Shown piece by piece: positions 1 through 6,181 of a stretch of 15,350 nt of DNA. The notes beneath the pieces are model-generated. The model ran no database searches. It saw only the letters and a list, made by a program, of their open reading frames with translations, and was not told the DNA's origin. The DNA is taken from assembly GCA_019423635.1 (NCBI GenBank), contig JAHZBA010000047.1, forward strand, positions 1-15,350, in the 5' to 3' direction. The position numbers and the translations under genes are program-made. Origin of the DNA: Clostridiales bacterium. GTDB taxonomy: Bacteria; Bacillota; Clostridia; Oscillospirales; Oscillospiraceae. Numbering within the stretch: the first letter of the stretch is position 1; the number at the start of each line of letters is the position of its first letter.

Positions 1-63
1 ACCTCATAAAAATAATTTACTTTTTTCTCTATCCTTATTGACAAAACCCGAAAGGAGGCGTTC

Positions 64-1482
64 ATGGGAAAGAAGAAAAATAAGCGCGGAAACGGCAGCA
101 TCCACCTGCGAAAGGACGGTCGCTGGGAGGGCCGGGTGGTCATCGGCCGCAATGAGAAGGGCCTGCCCAAAACCAAAAATGTCCTGGCGCGAACCCGCCG
201 GGAGTGCCAGGAAAAGCTCAAGGCGTTGAGGGACAGCATCAACAGCGCCGAGCCAAGGCAGCCCAAAGCCGGCATAACCTTCGGGGCATGGCTGGACCAC
301 TGGTACCGGATCGACTGTAAACCAATGATTAGCCCCAAGACCCAGACGGACTATGAAAACCGCATCTACCAGCACATCATTCCGGAAATCGGACACATCC
401 CGCTGGTTAAGCTCACCTCCGGGGACCTCCAGCAATTCTATATCCGCCTCAAACAGGGCGGACGGCTTCTCCAGCCGGAGCGGTACGGCCCCGGATTGTC
501 GGACCGCATGGTGAAAACCTGCCATGTGACCTGCCGCACAGCATTGGACAAGGCGGTATCGCAGGGACTGCTCCTGAAAAATCCAGCTACTGCCTGTAAA
601 GCCCCCACGACCCATCCCAAAGAGATGCAGGTGCTGACCCAGGAGGAGATGCAGCGGCTTCTCATTCAGGCTAAGGAGAACGGCTGCTATGAGCTTCTGC
701 TGCTGGAGCTGGCCACCGGTCTGCGGCGTGGGGAGCTGCTGGCACTCCAATGGGACGATCTGGACTTCCAGACCGGAGAGCTGCGCGTCCAGCGGCAGGT
801 GCAGCGGATCAGGGGAGAGCTGACGGTCACCCAGCCCAAGACCAGATCCTCCAGCCGAAGCATCATCCTTCCGACTCCGATCCTGGATATCCTGAAAAAC
901 TGCCGACAGCATACGGGGTCCCGGTGGATGTTTCCCTCACCCAGGAAAGAGGACTCTCCCCGGGACCCTGCCGCTGTCCGGAAAACGCTGTCTATCATCC
1001 TGGAGCGGGCCGGATGTAAGCACGTCCGCTTCCACGACCTCCGGCACACCTTCGCCACCAACGCCTTGGAGCACGGGATGGATGTCAAGACCCTGTCCGT
1101 CATCATCGGCCACGTCTCCAGCGCCACGACACTGAATGTCTACGCCCATGTCACCGACGGAATGCGGCAGTCGGCGGCGGCAAAGATCGACCGCGCCATC
1201 GCCAAAGCGGAGCCCGAGCCGGATGCGGCGGTTAAGGAAAAGCCCGCCCGCACCACCTTTCAAGCGGTCAAGGGAAAGTACCGTAAGCCGGGGACCGGCT
1301 GTGTCTCACAGATCAGCGACCAGCTCTGGGAGGGACGGTACTCTCCCAAGGTCAACGGGAAGCGGATGGCCCGGAATGTCTACGCACAGACAGAGGCGGA
1401 GTGCGAAAAGAAGCTGGCGGAGATGATTGTGGAGATGAAGGAGGAGATTGCCGCTCTGCGTACCCAAGCGAGAGCTGGGTAA
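64..1482 (+). CDS. Tyrosine site-specific recombinase (element integrase)
   Basis: This 472-residue DNA integrase of the phage/Tn916 class would catalyse strand exchange between element and chromosomal attachment sites. The N-terminus is a short basic tail plus an AP2-like arm-binding domain (about 10-55, with GSI and WEGR motifs). A SAM-like core-binding domain follows at about 72-180, then the catalytic domain at about 188-375. The full catalytic set is visible: Arg221 in TGLRRGEL, Lys259, His324 and Arg327 in HDLRHT, His350 in IIGH, and the nucleophile Tyr360. An extra tail of about 75 residues (about 405-455) resembles the N-terminal arm-binding domain, which is unusual. The start is fixed by AAAGGAGG about 7 nt upstream of the ATG. 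A hairpin terminator follows. The family is certain; the target site is inferred from the nearby tRNA-Val. Confidence 0.95.
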   Translation: MGKKKNKRGNGSIHLRKDGRWEGRVVIGRNEKGLPKTKNVLARTRRECQEKLKALRDSINSAEPRQPKAGITFGAWLDHWYRIDCKPMISPKTQTDYENRIYQHIIPEIGHIPLVKLTSGDLQQFYIRLKQGGRLLQPERYGPGLSDRMVKTCHVTCRTALDKAVSQGLLLKNPATACKAPTTHPKEMQVLTQEEMQRLLIQAKENGCYELLLLELATGLRRGELLALQWDDLDFQTGELRVQRQVQRIRGELTVTQPKTRSSSRSIILPTPILDILKNCRQHTGSRWMFPSPRKEDSPRDPAAVRKTLSIILERAGCKHVRFHDLRHTFATNALEHGMDVKTLSVIIGHVSSATTLNVYAHVTDGMRQSAAAKIDRAIAKAEPEPDAAVKEKPARTTFQAVKGKYRKPGTGCVSQISDQLWEGRYSPKVNGKRMARNVYAQTEAECEKKLAEMIVEMKEEIAALRTQARAG

Positions 1483-1513
1483 TGAACTGCCAAGCATCTC
1501 AAAAGCTGACAAA

Positions 1514-1541
1514 GGCTCCGCCCTCAGCCGGGGGCGGAGCC
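1514..1541. terminator. Convergent terminator between integrase and antitoxin
   Basis: The stem GGCTCCGCCC / GGGCGGAGCC is 10 bp with a short loop, midway between the rightward integrase stop and the leftward antitoxin stop. On the minus strand it is followed by TTTGTCAGCTTTT and on the plus strand by a weaker TTCATTAT, so it could serve both convergent genes. Confidence 0.7.
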
Positions 1542-1546
1542 CTTCA

Positions 1547-1837
1547 TTATCGAATAGTCTTGGGAACAAACTCCAATTTCAGCTGCATTCCCATCCCGGC
1601 AGCCAACCGTTTCAGGGTGCGGAGGGAGGGATTCCCCGTGCCATTTTCCAGTCGGCTGATATCCGCCTGCTGGATGCCGGTAATCTCGGCCAGCTGCTGC
1701 TGTGTCAAATCACGCCTTTCCCGTCCCTCAATGATTGCCCGAACGATCTGCCGTTCAGGCTCCAGTGCTTCCCATTCAGCCTGGAACGCCGGGTCTTTCA
1801 GCTGCTCATCCAATGTCTCCCGGAAATTCTTGCTCAT
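1547..1837 (-). CDS. HigA-like XRE-family antitoxin
   Basis: This is a helix-turn-helix protein of 96 residues. The DNA-binding domain spans about 42-80, with the LTQQQLAEITGIQQADISRLE core typical of XRE/HigA antitoxins, and is preceded by an N-terminal helix region. In HigBA and Gp49-type modules such proteins bind and neutralise the toxin and repress their own operon. I chose the ATG at 1837, with GGGAGGG about 10 nt upstream, over the in-frame TTG just before it. The toxin frame upstream ends TGA only 3 nt before the ATG, the usual toxin-antitoxin operon layout, but that toxin is broken (see 1841-2032). The antitoxin may therefore be an orphan kept as a regulator or as a defence against related toxins. 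It converges with the integrase gene. Confidence 0.85.
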   Translation of the reverse strand: MSKNFRETLDEQLKDPAFQAEWEALEPERQIVRAIIEGRERRDLTQQQLAEITGIQQADISRLENGTGNPSLRTLKRLAAGMGMQLKLEFVPKTIR

Positions 1838-1840
1838 CAA

Positions 1841-2032
1841 TCAGCCCTCCCTGCTCTGGTAGTTGGTGCGGTAACGCTTTGTGCGGGCCAAACGCGATTG
1901 ACCATGAATTTCGGAAATGCCGTCTCCAAATAGCTTGGAACTGGGCTTTTAAAGTGTCGGTTCTTTATTCTCCAGAAATTCAGGCATCATGGAAATTTTG
2001 GTACGCAAATTAATATCCCATGCCAACAGCAA
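1841..2032 (-). pseudogene. Decayed Gp49/HigB-like toxin remnant
   Basis: One reading frame from a TTG at 2032 (AGGAG 5 nt upstream) to a TGA at 1841-1843 spells pieces of a RelE/HigB-type Gp49-like toxin. One piece is LRTKISMMPEFLENKEPTL, then an in-frame TAA at 1951-1949, then KPSSKLFGDGISEIH, then the tail RLARTKRYRTNYQSREG. In intact family members, as I recall them, the region after GDGIFEIR continues through the RVLYFF core and the KKTQKTP motif before the basic C-terminal helix. Those roughly 40 residues are missing here. The gene therefore has at least a nonsense codon and an in-frame internal deletion, and probably a shortened N-terminus. Its position directly upstream of a HigA-like gene supports the assignment. 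The match is from memory of the family, not from an alignment. Confidence 0.6.
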
Positions 2033-2047
2033 GATTTCTCCTAAATG

Positions 2048-2076
2048 TTGACTTGGTCAAGCTCTCCTGTTACAAT
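2048..2076 (+). promoter_or_regulatory. SigA-type promoter for the RNase III operon
   Basis: TTGACT (2048-2053), a 17-nt spacer and TACAAT (2071-2076) form a near-consensus promoter about 215 nt upstream of the RNase III start codon. The -35 box is half of an inverted repeat, TTGAC-TTG-GTCAA (2048-2060), which could be a repressor site. The long leader (about 2083-2291) has no supported gene. Confidence 0.65.
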
Positions 2077-2291
2077 AGAGCCACTTTGAGGTATGGTGGA
2101 TTAAATTCGAAACATTGTTTATGTGTGTTTGCTCCTGTTTATGCAAGTGAACCTGAGCAAACAAATCAAAACAAAGAATTGAATTTAATTGATTTTACCT
2201 GACAATGCTTCCTACTTGCACAGGGGATAGTGTTTTTGTCAGGGGATTACTATGCCTCTTGGTTACTACTTACCGAGAGGAGCTTTTTATT

Positions 2292-3419
2292 ATGGAAGAA
2301 AAAATTTTCACGTTTATCGAGGATCAAATTGGACACAAGTTCAAAAACAGAAGTCTGTTGCGGCAGGCATTTGTAAGGCGTTCCTATTCGCAGGAAAACG
2401 GCGGCGAAAATAATGAAGTGCTGGAGTTTATCGGCGACAAGGCGCTGGACTTTGCGGTTGTCAGACTACTTGCTGGAAAATATGGGCATATGGCAAATGG
2501 CGATCCTGTTGATCCGCCAAAGCTTTCTGTACATTTTATTGATCTAAACCCCAAAAAACAGGATAGCCTTTCTCCTAATGAATTTATTTGTGATCATAAC
2601 GAAGGGACACTATCTGAGCTAAAGCAAAAACTTGTAAGCAGGAAAACCCTTGCCTGCAGAATTGACGATTTAGGCTTGGACGATTTCCTTATTATGGGGA
2701 AAGGTGATACGCAGGCGGGCATTGCCCAGGAAGATTCTGTCAAAGAAGACCTGTTTGAAGCGATTTTGGGTGCGGTTGTACTTGATTGTGTATGGGATAT
2801 GCAGGAGATTTTTGAAACCGTAGAAATCATGCTTGCGCCAGAACAGTATTTAATAGACAATGAAAGTGAAAACTATGTTGAGTTAATTCAGGAATGGACT
2901 CTGTGGAAGAATGGCGAAATACCGCTTTATCACTTTGAAAAGGCCAGTTATGAATCTTCATGGTATTTCCCTTTCGATGGAGTATCCCAGCATTTCAGCG
3001 TTCTCGGAAGTCGGGAAGCACAGGAAGTACAATATCATTGTCTATTAAAGATCGATAATGACTTGCCGATTTTCAGAGGCTTTGGCCGTTCAAAAGCGGA
3101 AGCGAGGATGGCGGTTTGTAAGGTCGCTTATGAATATTTAGAGCGGAAGGAACTGCTGTTCTCCATCCGGGATGAAATTGAAAATCCCAACAAAGCCGAT
3201 GCCGTCAGTCAATTGGAGATTCTTGCCCGGCGCGGTTATTTTTCGCTCCCCATCTACGATTTCGAATTGGAACATGATAGAAACGGAAATCCAATCTGGA
3301 AATGTGAGTGCCATATAAAAGAACGCGATACTTACTTTTGGTCACAGTCTTCATCCAAGAAAGACGCAAAAAAGTCTGCAGCCTTTGAGATGCTGAAATA
3401 TGTACTGGATGAGGCATAA
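2292..3419 (+). CDS. Accessory RNase III with two dsRNA-binding domains
   Basis: This 375-residue protein is predicted to cut double-stranded RNA. The nuclease domain (about 4-180) carries the signature NEVLEFIGDKALD. All expected acidic residues are present: Glu42, Glu45 and Asp49 in the signature, Glu104 in NEGTLSEL, and Asp153 and Glu156 in KEDLFEAILGA. About 35 extra residues (about 66-102) are inserted between the signature helix and NEGTLSEL. Two dsRBD-like domains follow, at about 194-286 (ends GFGRSKAEARMAV) and about 303-373 (ends SSKKDAKKSAAFEML). Housekeeping RNase III has about 230 residues and one dsRBD. The ATG at 2292 has AGGAG 9 nt upstream; the frame is open back to 2205 without a better start. 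Base composition is clearly AT-richer than the chromosome to the right, suggesting transfer. A role in defence or element RNA control is inference. Confidence 0.85.
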   Translation: MEEKIFTFIEDQIGHKFKNRSLLRQAFVRRSYSQENGGENNEVLEFIGDKALDFAVVRLLAGKYGHMANGDPVDPPKLSVHFIDLNPKKQDSLSPNEFICDHNEGTLSELKQKLVSRKTLACRIDDLGLDDFLIMGKGDTQAGIAQEDSVKEDLFEAILGAVVLDCVWDMQEIFETVEIMLAPEQYLIDNESENYVELIQEWTLWKNGEIPLYHFEKASYESSWYFPFDGVSQHFSVLGSREAQEVQYHCLLKIDNDLPIFRGFGRSKAEARMAVCKVAYEYLERKELLFSIRDEIENPNKADAVSQLEILARRGYFSLPIYDFELEHDRNGNPIWKCECHIKERDTYFWSQSSSKKDAKKSAAFEMLKYVLDEA

Positions 3420-3421
3420 TC

Positions 3422-3583
3422 ATGTCAAAATGGCGTTTCAACTACGAATCCGGTGAGTACGAGGATATTGATAGAGACGGTTTCAGTTACACGCGGGGTG
3501 AGTATGTCAACCTTTGGGACGACAGCGAATTCCACCGTGAAGAAGAGGAGCTGGGCCGGTGCCGCGAACAGGAAAACTGGTAA
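3422..3583 (+). CDS. Small acidic protein coupled to RNase III
   Basis: This is a 53-residue ORF whose ATG lies 2 nt after the RNase III stop codon, with a GAGG 9 nt upstream, so translation is probably coupled. The protein starts MSKWRFNYESGEY and ends CREQENW. It is rich in Asp/Glu and aromatic residues, has two GEY motifs about 16 residues apart, and a Glu-rich stretch (REEEEL) near the C-terminus. It has no membrane segment or signal peptide. I do not recognise the family. Its acidity and coupling would fit a partner or inhibitor of the nuclease, but that is speculation. A strong terminator follows about 70 nt downstream, which supports a two-gene operon. Confidence 0.6.
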   Translation: MSKWRFNYESGEYEDIDRDGFSYTRGEYVNLWDDSEFHREEEELGRCREQENW

Positions 3584-3653
3584 CCTCTTGATTCTTTGAG
3601 GGAATGACTGATCCGCATACCAGAACAGCGGCAAAATCAAGCACAGACTGCCA

Positions 3654-3689
3654 CCCTCCGGGACAAAGCTTCCCGGAGGGCAGGTTTTT
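3654..3689 (+). terminator. Rho-independent terminator of the RNase III operon
   Basis: A perfect 9-bp stem CCCTCCGGG / CCCGGAGGG with a 9-nt loop is followed by CAGGTTTTTC. It lies 70 nt after the small acidic gene and closes the operon before the tRNA-Val gene. Confidence 0.85.
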
Positions 3690-3768
3690 CTCTGTCTGTG
3701 GCTGGAACTGTGGTCAAGGCGAACACGGGCTGATAAACCTCACCGAAAAACCGCTCAAAAAGTTAAGA

Positions 3769-3802
3769 AAAACCGCCGTTTCCTCGCAGAAACAGCGGTT
3801 TT
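3769..3802 (-). terminator. Terminator of tRNA-Val
   Basis: On the minus strand, directly after the encoded CCA of tRNA-Val, AAAACCGCTGTTTC pairs with GAAACGGCGGTTTT around a 6-nt loop and continues as TTTTTCTTAA. It is a standard tRNA terminator. If the element recombined inside the tRNA 3' end, this terminator came with the element. Confidence 0.75.
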
Positions 3803-3804
3803 CG

Positions 3805-3881
3805 TGGTGGACGATACAGGACTCGAACCTGTGACCCCCTGCACGTCAAGCAGGTGCTCTAGCCAGCTGAGCTAATCGTCC
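3805..3881 (-). tRNA. tRNA-Val (anticodon GAC)
   Basis: The cloverleaf reads on the minus strand: acceptor GGACGAT / ATCGTCC, D arm with AGCTCAGCTGGCTAGAGC, anticodon stem CCTGC / GCAGG around TTGACGT (anticodon GAC, reading GUC), T arm with GGTTCGAGTCC, discriminator A, and encoded CCA at 3807-3805. The 3' end faces the integrase-bearing block, so it is the probable attachment site. Confidence 0.95.
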
Positions 3882-3934
3882 GAAGCGGAACAGGTATAGG
3901 ATACACGATCCCCTCCGTTTTGTCAACACATTTC

Positions 3935-3963
3935 TTGCGCTTTTCTCTTTTTTTTGGTATACT
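3935..3963 (+). promoter_or_regulatory. Extended -10 promoter of the SDR gene
   Basis: TATACT (3958-3963) is preceded by TGG, giving an extended -10 (TGn), with a weak -35 TTGCGC 17 nt upstream. It lies 32 nt before the SDR start codon. Confidence 0.5.
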
Positions 3964-3995
3964 GCCCGTGAGAAACCATTGGAGGAGGCACTGTC

Positions 3996-4730
3996 ATGGG
4001 GGAAATCGCGCTGGTCACCGGGGCCTCCCGGGGCATTGGGCGGGGTATTGCGCTGGAGCTGGCCCGGCGGGGCTGGGACGTCTGCGTCAACTACCTTCAG
4101 CAAAAACAGGCCGCCGAAACAGCTGTCGCGGAGATCCGCGCCCTGGGCCGGAGGGCCCTGGCCGTTCAGGCGGATGTGGCCAGCGGCGCGGCGGTGGCGG
4201 ACATGGTGCGGCAGGCGGAGGCGGAGCTGGGGCCCGTGTCCCTCCTGGTGAACAACGCCGGCATCGCCGGGCAGGAGCTGTTTCAGGATCTCTCCGACGC
4301 GCAGTGGGAGAGGTACCTGGCCGTGAACCTCACCGGCGCCCGGAACGCCGTCCGGGCGGTGCTGCCGCACATGCTCTCGGAAAAGCGTGGCTGCATTATC
4401 AATATCTCCTCCATCTGGGGCCTGCGGGGCGCCAGCTGTGAGGTGGCCTACGCCTGCACCAAGGCGGCGCTGATCGGCCTCACCCGCTCCCTGGCGCTGG
4501 AGCTGGCCCCCTCCGGCATCCGGGTCAACTGCGTGGCCCCCGGGGTCATTGACACCGATATGGTCCGCGTGCTGAGCCTGGAGACCCGCGCCATGCTGGT
4601 GGAGGAGACCCCTCTGGGCCGGCTGGGCACCCCGGCGGACGTGGCCCACGCGGTGGCCTTTCTGGCCTCGGAGGAGGCCGGCTTCCTCACCGGCCAGGTG
4701 CTGGGGGCCGACGGGGGATTCATTGTATAG
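3996..4730 (+). CDS. FabG/YmfI-type SDR reductase
   Basis: This cytosolic NAD(P)H-dependent short-chain dehydrogenase of 244 residues has the full classical SDR set: cofactor motif TGASRGIG (8-15), NNAG (86-89), Asn111, Ser139, Tyr152 and Lys156, and a C-terminal GADGGFIV. It could be 3-oxoacyl-ACP reductase (FabG). From memory, Clostridial proteins with the block SSIWGLRGASCEVAY are often assigned to YmfI, which reduces the 5-aminopentanone group on elongation factor P. I cannot choose between these from sequence alone. No other fatty-acid synthesis gene is adjacent, which slightly favours the second. GGAGGAGG lies 8 nt before the ATG. The gene has its own promoter and terminator, so it is probably monocistronic. 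Confidence 0.85.
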   Translation: MGEIALVTGASRGIGRGIALELARRGWDVCVNYLQQKQAAETAVAEIRALGRRALAVQADVASGAAVADMVRQAEAELGPVSLLVNNAGIAGQELFQDLSDAQWERYLAVNLTGARNAVRAVLPHMLSEKRGCIINISSIWGLRGASCEVAYACTKAALIGLTRSLALELAPSGIRVNCVAPGVIDTDMVRVLSLETRAMLVEETPLGRLGTPADVAHAVAFLASEEAGFLTGQVLGADGGFIV

Positions 4731-4763
4731 GCGTAGTACAGGCGTATCGGAAGAGAAAAGATT

Positions 4764-4797
4764 GGGAAGGGCCCGGCGGGTCCTTCCCGTTTTTTTA
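4764..4797 (+). terminator. Terminator after the SDR gene
   Basis: GGGAAGG-GCCC and GGGT-CCTTCCC form an 11-bp stem with one G-U pair and a 3-nt loop, followed by a run of seven T. The T run overlaps the stop codon of the convergent kinase gene. Confidence 0.85.
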
Positions 4798-5304
4798 CTG
4801 CCGGGCGGCCAGCGCCTCCAGCCAGCGGTCCGCCTCCTGCCTGGAGTGGAATACGGTAACGGTGCCCCGGTACTGCCGGAGCAGGGCGTGAATCCGGGGC
4901 AGCTGGTCCCTTGGAAAATCCACGATCCACTGCCGGAACCCCGCGTCCAGCGTCTCCTCCACCCAGGGCAGGTCCTCCCGCTTTTTTCCAAGGCGGCTGT
5001 ACACGCCGGCCAGGCAGATCTCCGTGGGGATCTCCAGCAGAAACACGCCGCTGCACGCCTCCAAACGGCGCTCCAGTGTCCGCAGGTAATTTCCGTCGAT
5101 GATCCACCGCTCCTGTGAGAGAAGTTCCTCCAGCTTCCGGTCAAACTCCGCCTCGGAGCAGGTGGTCCGGTCGGCCCGGTGCCAGAGCAGGTCCAAATGG
5201 AACAGCGGCAGGCCGGTGATGCGCTGCAATCGTCTGGAGAAGGTGCTCTTTCCGGCGCCGGGACTGCCGATGACCAGGACCTTTTGCAGTGCGGCCGCTT
5301 CCAT
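4795..5304 (-). CDS. FlaR-like P-loop kinase (adenylate-kinase-related)
   Basis: This 169-residue P-loop NTPase has Walker A GSPGAGKST at 13-21. The later motifs LPLFHLDLLWH, RWIIDGNY and RQWIVDFP are typical of the small adenylate-kinase-related proteins annotated as topology modulation protein FlaR. Substrate and role are poorly defined in the family; a small nucleotide- or nucleoside-kinase activity is likely. The ATG at 5304 overlaps the stop codon of the upstream repressor as TGATG, with AGAGG just before it, so the two are translationally coupled. An in-frame start 51 nt further upstream would overlap the repressor and lacks support. The gene ends at the convergent SDR terminator. Confidence 0.8.
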   Translation of the reverse strand: MEAAALQKVLVIGSPGAGKSTFSRRLQRITGLPLFHLDLLWHRADRTTCSEAEFDRKLEELLSQERWIIDGNYLRTLERRLEACSGVFLLEIPTEICLAGVYSRLGKKREDLPWVEETLDAGFRQWIVDFPRDQLPRIHALLRQYRGTVTVFHSRQEADRWLEALAARQ

Positions 5305-6056
5305 CAGCCTCTCCCCGGCAGGGGCATCGCGTGCATCATCACCCGGCCGAAACACACCAGCGTCCGGCTGCCGCCGGGCATCAGCAGCAGGTCCGCGTCG
5401 GACCGGGCCCGGTTCAGGGAGAAGAGATACACAATTCCCGCGGGGTCCTTGTAATACTGCTTGCAGAACATCTCCCCGTCCACGCAGAAGATGCCCACGT
5501 CGCCCGCCGCCATGGGGTCCCGGTTCACATAGACCACGGAGCCGTCGGGGATGTGGGGCGCCATGGAGTCCCCCTGAATCCGAACCGCGAACTCCGCCCC
5601 GGCGGGCACGTCACCGGCGACGGGGATGCTGTCGAAGTCCTCGCCGAACACCGGCGCGGCATAGCCCGCCGCCGCGGGGCTGCGGTAGAGGGGGATCATC
5701 CGCTCCTCCGTCTCCCCCCGGCGGCTCTCCAGCTCATCCCGGTAGTCGCAAAGCGCCTCCACCACGGAGCGCACCGTCTCCCGGCCCCTGGGGGAGAGGC
5801 CCCGGTAGCGCTCCATCAGCTTCCGCTCTCCGGCGGACAGCACCTGCGCTCCGGTCCGGAAGCTGTCCTGAAAGAGAAAATTCGGGTCCGTCTCCAGGCA
5901 GTCAAACAGCCGCAAAAGCACCTCTTCTTTTGGAAAACTGGTGCCACTCTCATAATTTCCGATGGAGGAGGATGAAATCCCCATCATCTCTGCCAGCGCC
6001 TTCTGGGAGAGTCCCAATTCCTCCCGCCGGGCCCTCATGCGATCACCCAAGTGCAT
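5304..6056 (-). CDS. XRE/S24 LexA-like self-cleaving repressor
   Basis: This transcription repressor has 250 residues. The N-terminal XRE helix-turn-helix (about 4-45) contains LSQKALAEMMGISSSSIGNY. The C-terminal S24 peptidase domain (about 120-240) has a candidate Ala130-Gly131 cleavage site in SPAAAGYAAP, nucleophile Ser164 in QGDSMAPHIPDG and general base Lys199 in MFCKQYY. Such proteins cleave themselves when stimulated by activated RecA after DNA damage, or are phage-type repressors. The ATG at 6056 has GGAGGG 6 nt upstream; a TTG codon precedes it. A near-consensus promoter and three palindromic sites, probably its own operators, lie upstream. The downstream kinase is coupled by a TGATG overlap. 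No phage genes adjoin, so a domesticated repressor is likely. Confidence 0.9.
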   Translation of the reverse strand: MHLGDRMRARREELGLSQKALAEMMGISSSSIGNYESGTSFPKEEVLLRLFDCLETDPNFLFQDSFRTGAQVLSAGERKLMERYRGLSPRGRETVRSVVEALCDYRDELESRRGETEERMIPLYRSPAAAGYAAPVFGEDFDSIPVAGDVPAGAEFAVRIQGDSMAPHIPDGSVVYVNRDPMAAGDVGIFCVDGEMFCKQYYKDPAGIVYLFSLNRARSDADLLLMPGGSRTLVCFGRVMMHAMPLPGRG

Positions 6057-6084
6057 CAAGCTTCCCTCCTCACCTGTTTCCTCT

Positions 6085-6113
6085 ATTGTACTTCAAAATT
6101 GGAGAGGAGTCAA
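6085..6113 (-). promoter_or_regulatory. Promoter of the S24 repressor gene
   Basis: On the minus strand TTGACT (6113-6108), a 17-nt spacer and TACAAT (6090-6085) form a strong promoter about 30 nt before the repressor start codon. The nearest operator centre is about 14 bp upstream of the -35 box, so repression there would be by contact or bending rather than by covering the promoter. Confidence 0.75.
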
Positions 6114-6121
6114 TAAAACTC

Positions 6122-6132
6122 CAAGAATCTTG
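6122..6132. promoter_or_regulatory. Operator O1 (CAAGAATCTTG)
   Basis: This is the palindrome CAAGA-A-TCTTG, preceded by ACTC as in the other two copies. It is the first of three copies spaced exactly 30 bp apart, lying between the leftward repressor promoter and the rightward promoter. It probably binds the adjacent S24 repressor. Confidence 0.7.
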
Positions 6133-6142
6133 TAATTCCCCC

Positions 6143-6171
6143 TTGACACTCCAAGATTCTTGTGATAATAT
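6143..6171 (+). promoter_or_regulatory. Operator-embedded rightward promoter
   Basis: A consensus -35 TTGACA (6143-6148), a 17-nt spacer and TAATAT (6166-6171) with an extended TGA element make a strong plus-strand promoter. Its spacer is filled by operator O2; O1 is just upstream and O3 falls at about +4. This is the layout of a tightly repressed promoter. The next supported rightward gene starts only at 7260, beyond repeats and two leftward tRNA genes. Confidence 0.65.
6152..6162. promoter_or_regulatory. Operator O2 (CAAGATTCTTG)
   Basis: This second palindromic copy lies between the -35 and -10 boxes of the rightward promoter. Repressor bound here would block RNA polymerase. Confidence 0.75.
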
Positions 6172-6181
6172 AAAAATACTC

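Larger units (their letters stand above)
1..3804. mobile_element. End of a putative integrative element abutting tRNA-Val
   Basis: This block contains a tyrosine integrase, a decaying toxin-antitoxin pair and an AT-richer RNase III cargo operon. It ends exactly at the 3' end of a tRNA-Val gene that points into it. From 3882 onward the sequence becomes GC-rich with housekeeping genes. Tyrosine integrases commonly recombine at tRNA 3' ends, so I infer that the right junction lies within or next to 3805-3830. The other end and any transfer or replication genes are left of the window, so I cannot tell an ICE from a prophage or a simpler island. I found no second copy of the tRNA 3' end inside the window. 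Confidence 0.5.

Noticed and set aside
4..912. A 302-residue minus-strand frame across the integrase gene
   Set aside because: It is antisense to a gene with complete catalytic motifs, has no ribosome site and no recognisable domain.
2020..2202. A 60-residue plus-strand frame upstream of the RNase III gene
   Set aside because: It spans the promoter at 2048-2076 and has no ribosome site; its start lies before the promoter that would have to transcribe it.
2205..2291. N-terminal extension of the RNase III frame
   Set aside because: The extra residues do not look like RNase III, and the ATG at 2292 has the good AGGAG site.
3805..3881. tRNA-Asp as an alternative reading of the GAC anticodon
   Set aside because: Anticodon GAC reads codon GUC, which is valine; aspartate would need anticodon GTC.
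3846..5144. Long minus-strand frame through the tRNA-Val and SDR region
   Set aside because: It passes through a tRNA gene and is antisense to the SDR gene; long open frames are expected in GC-rich DNA.
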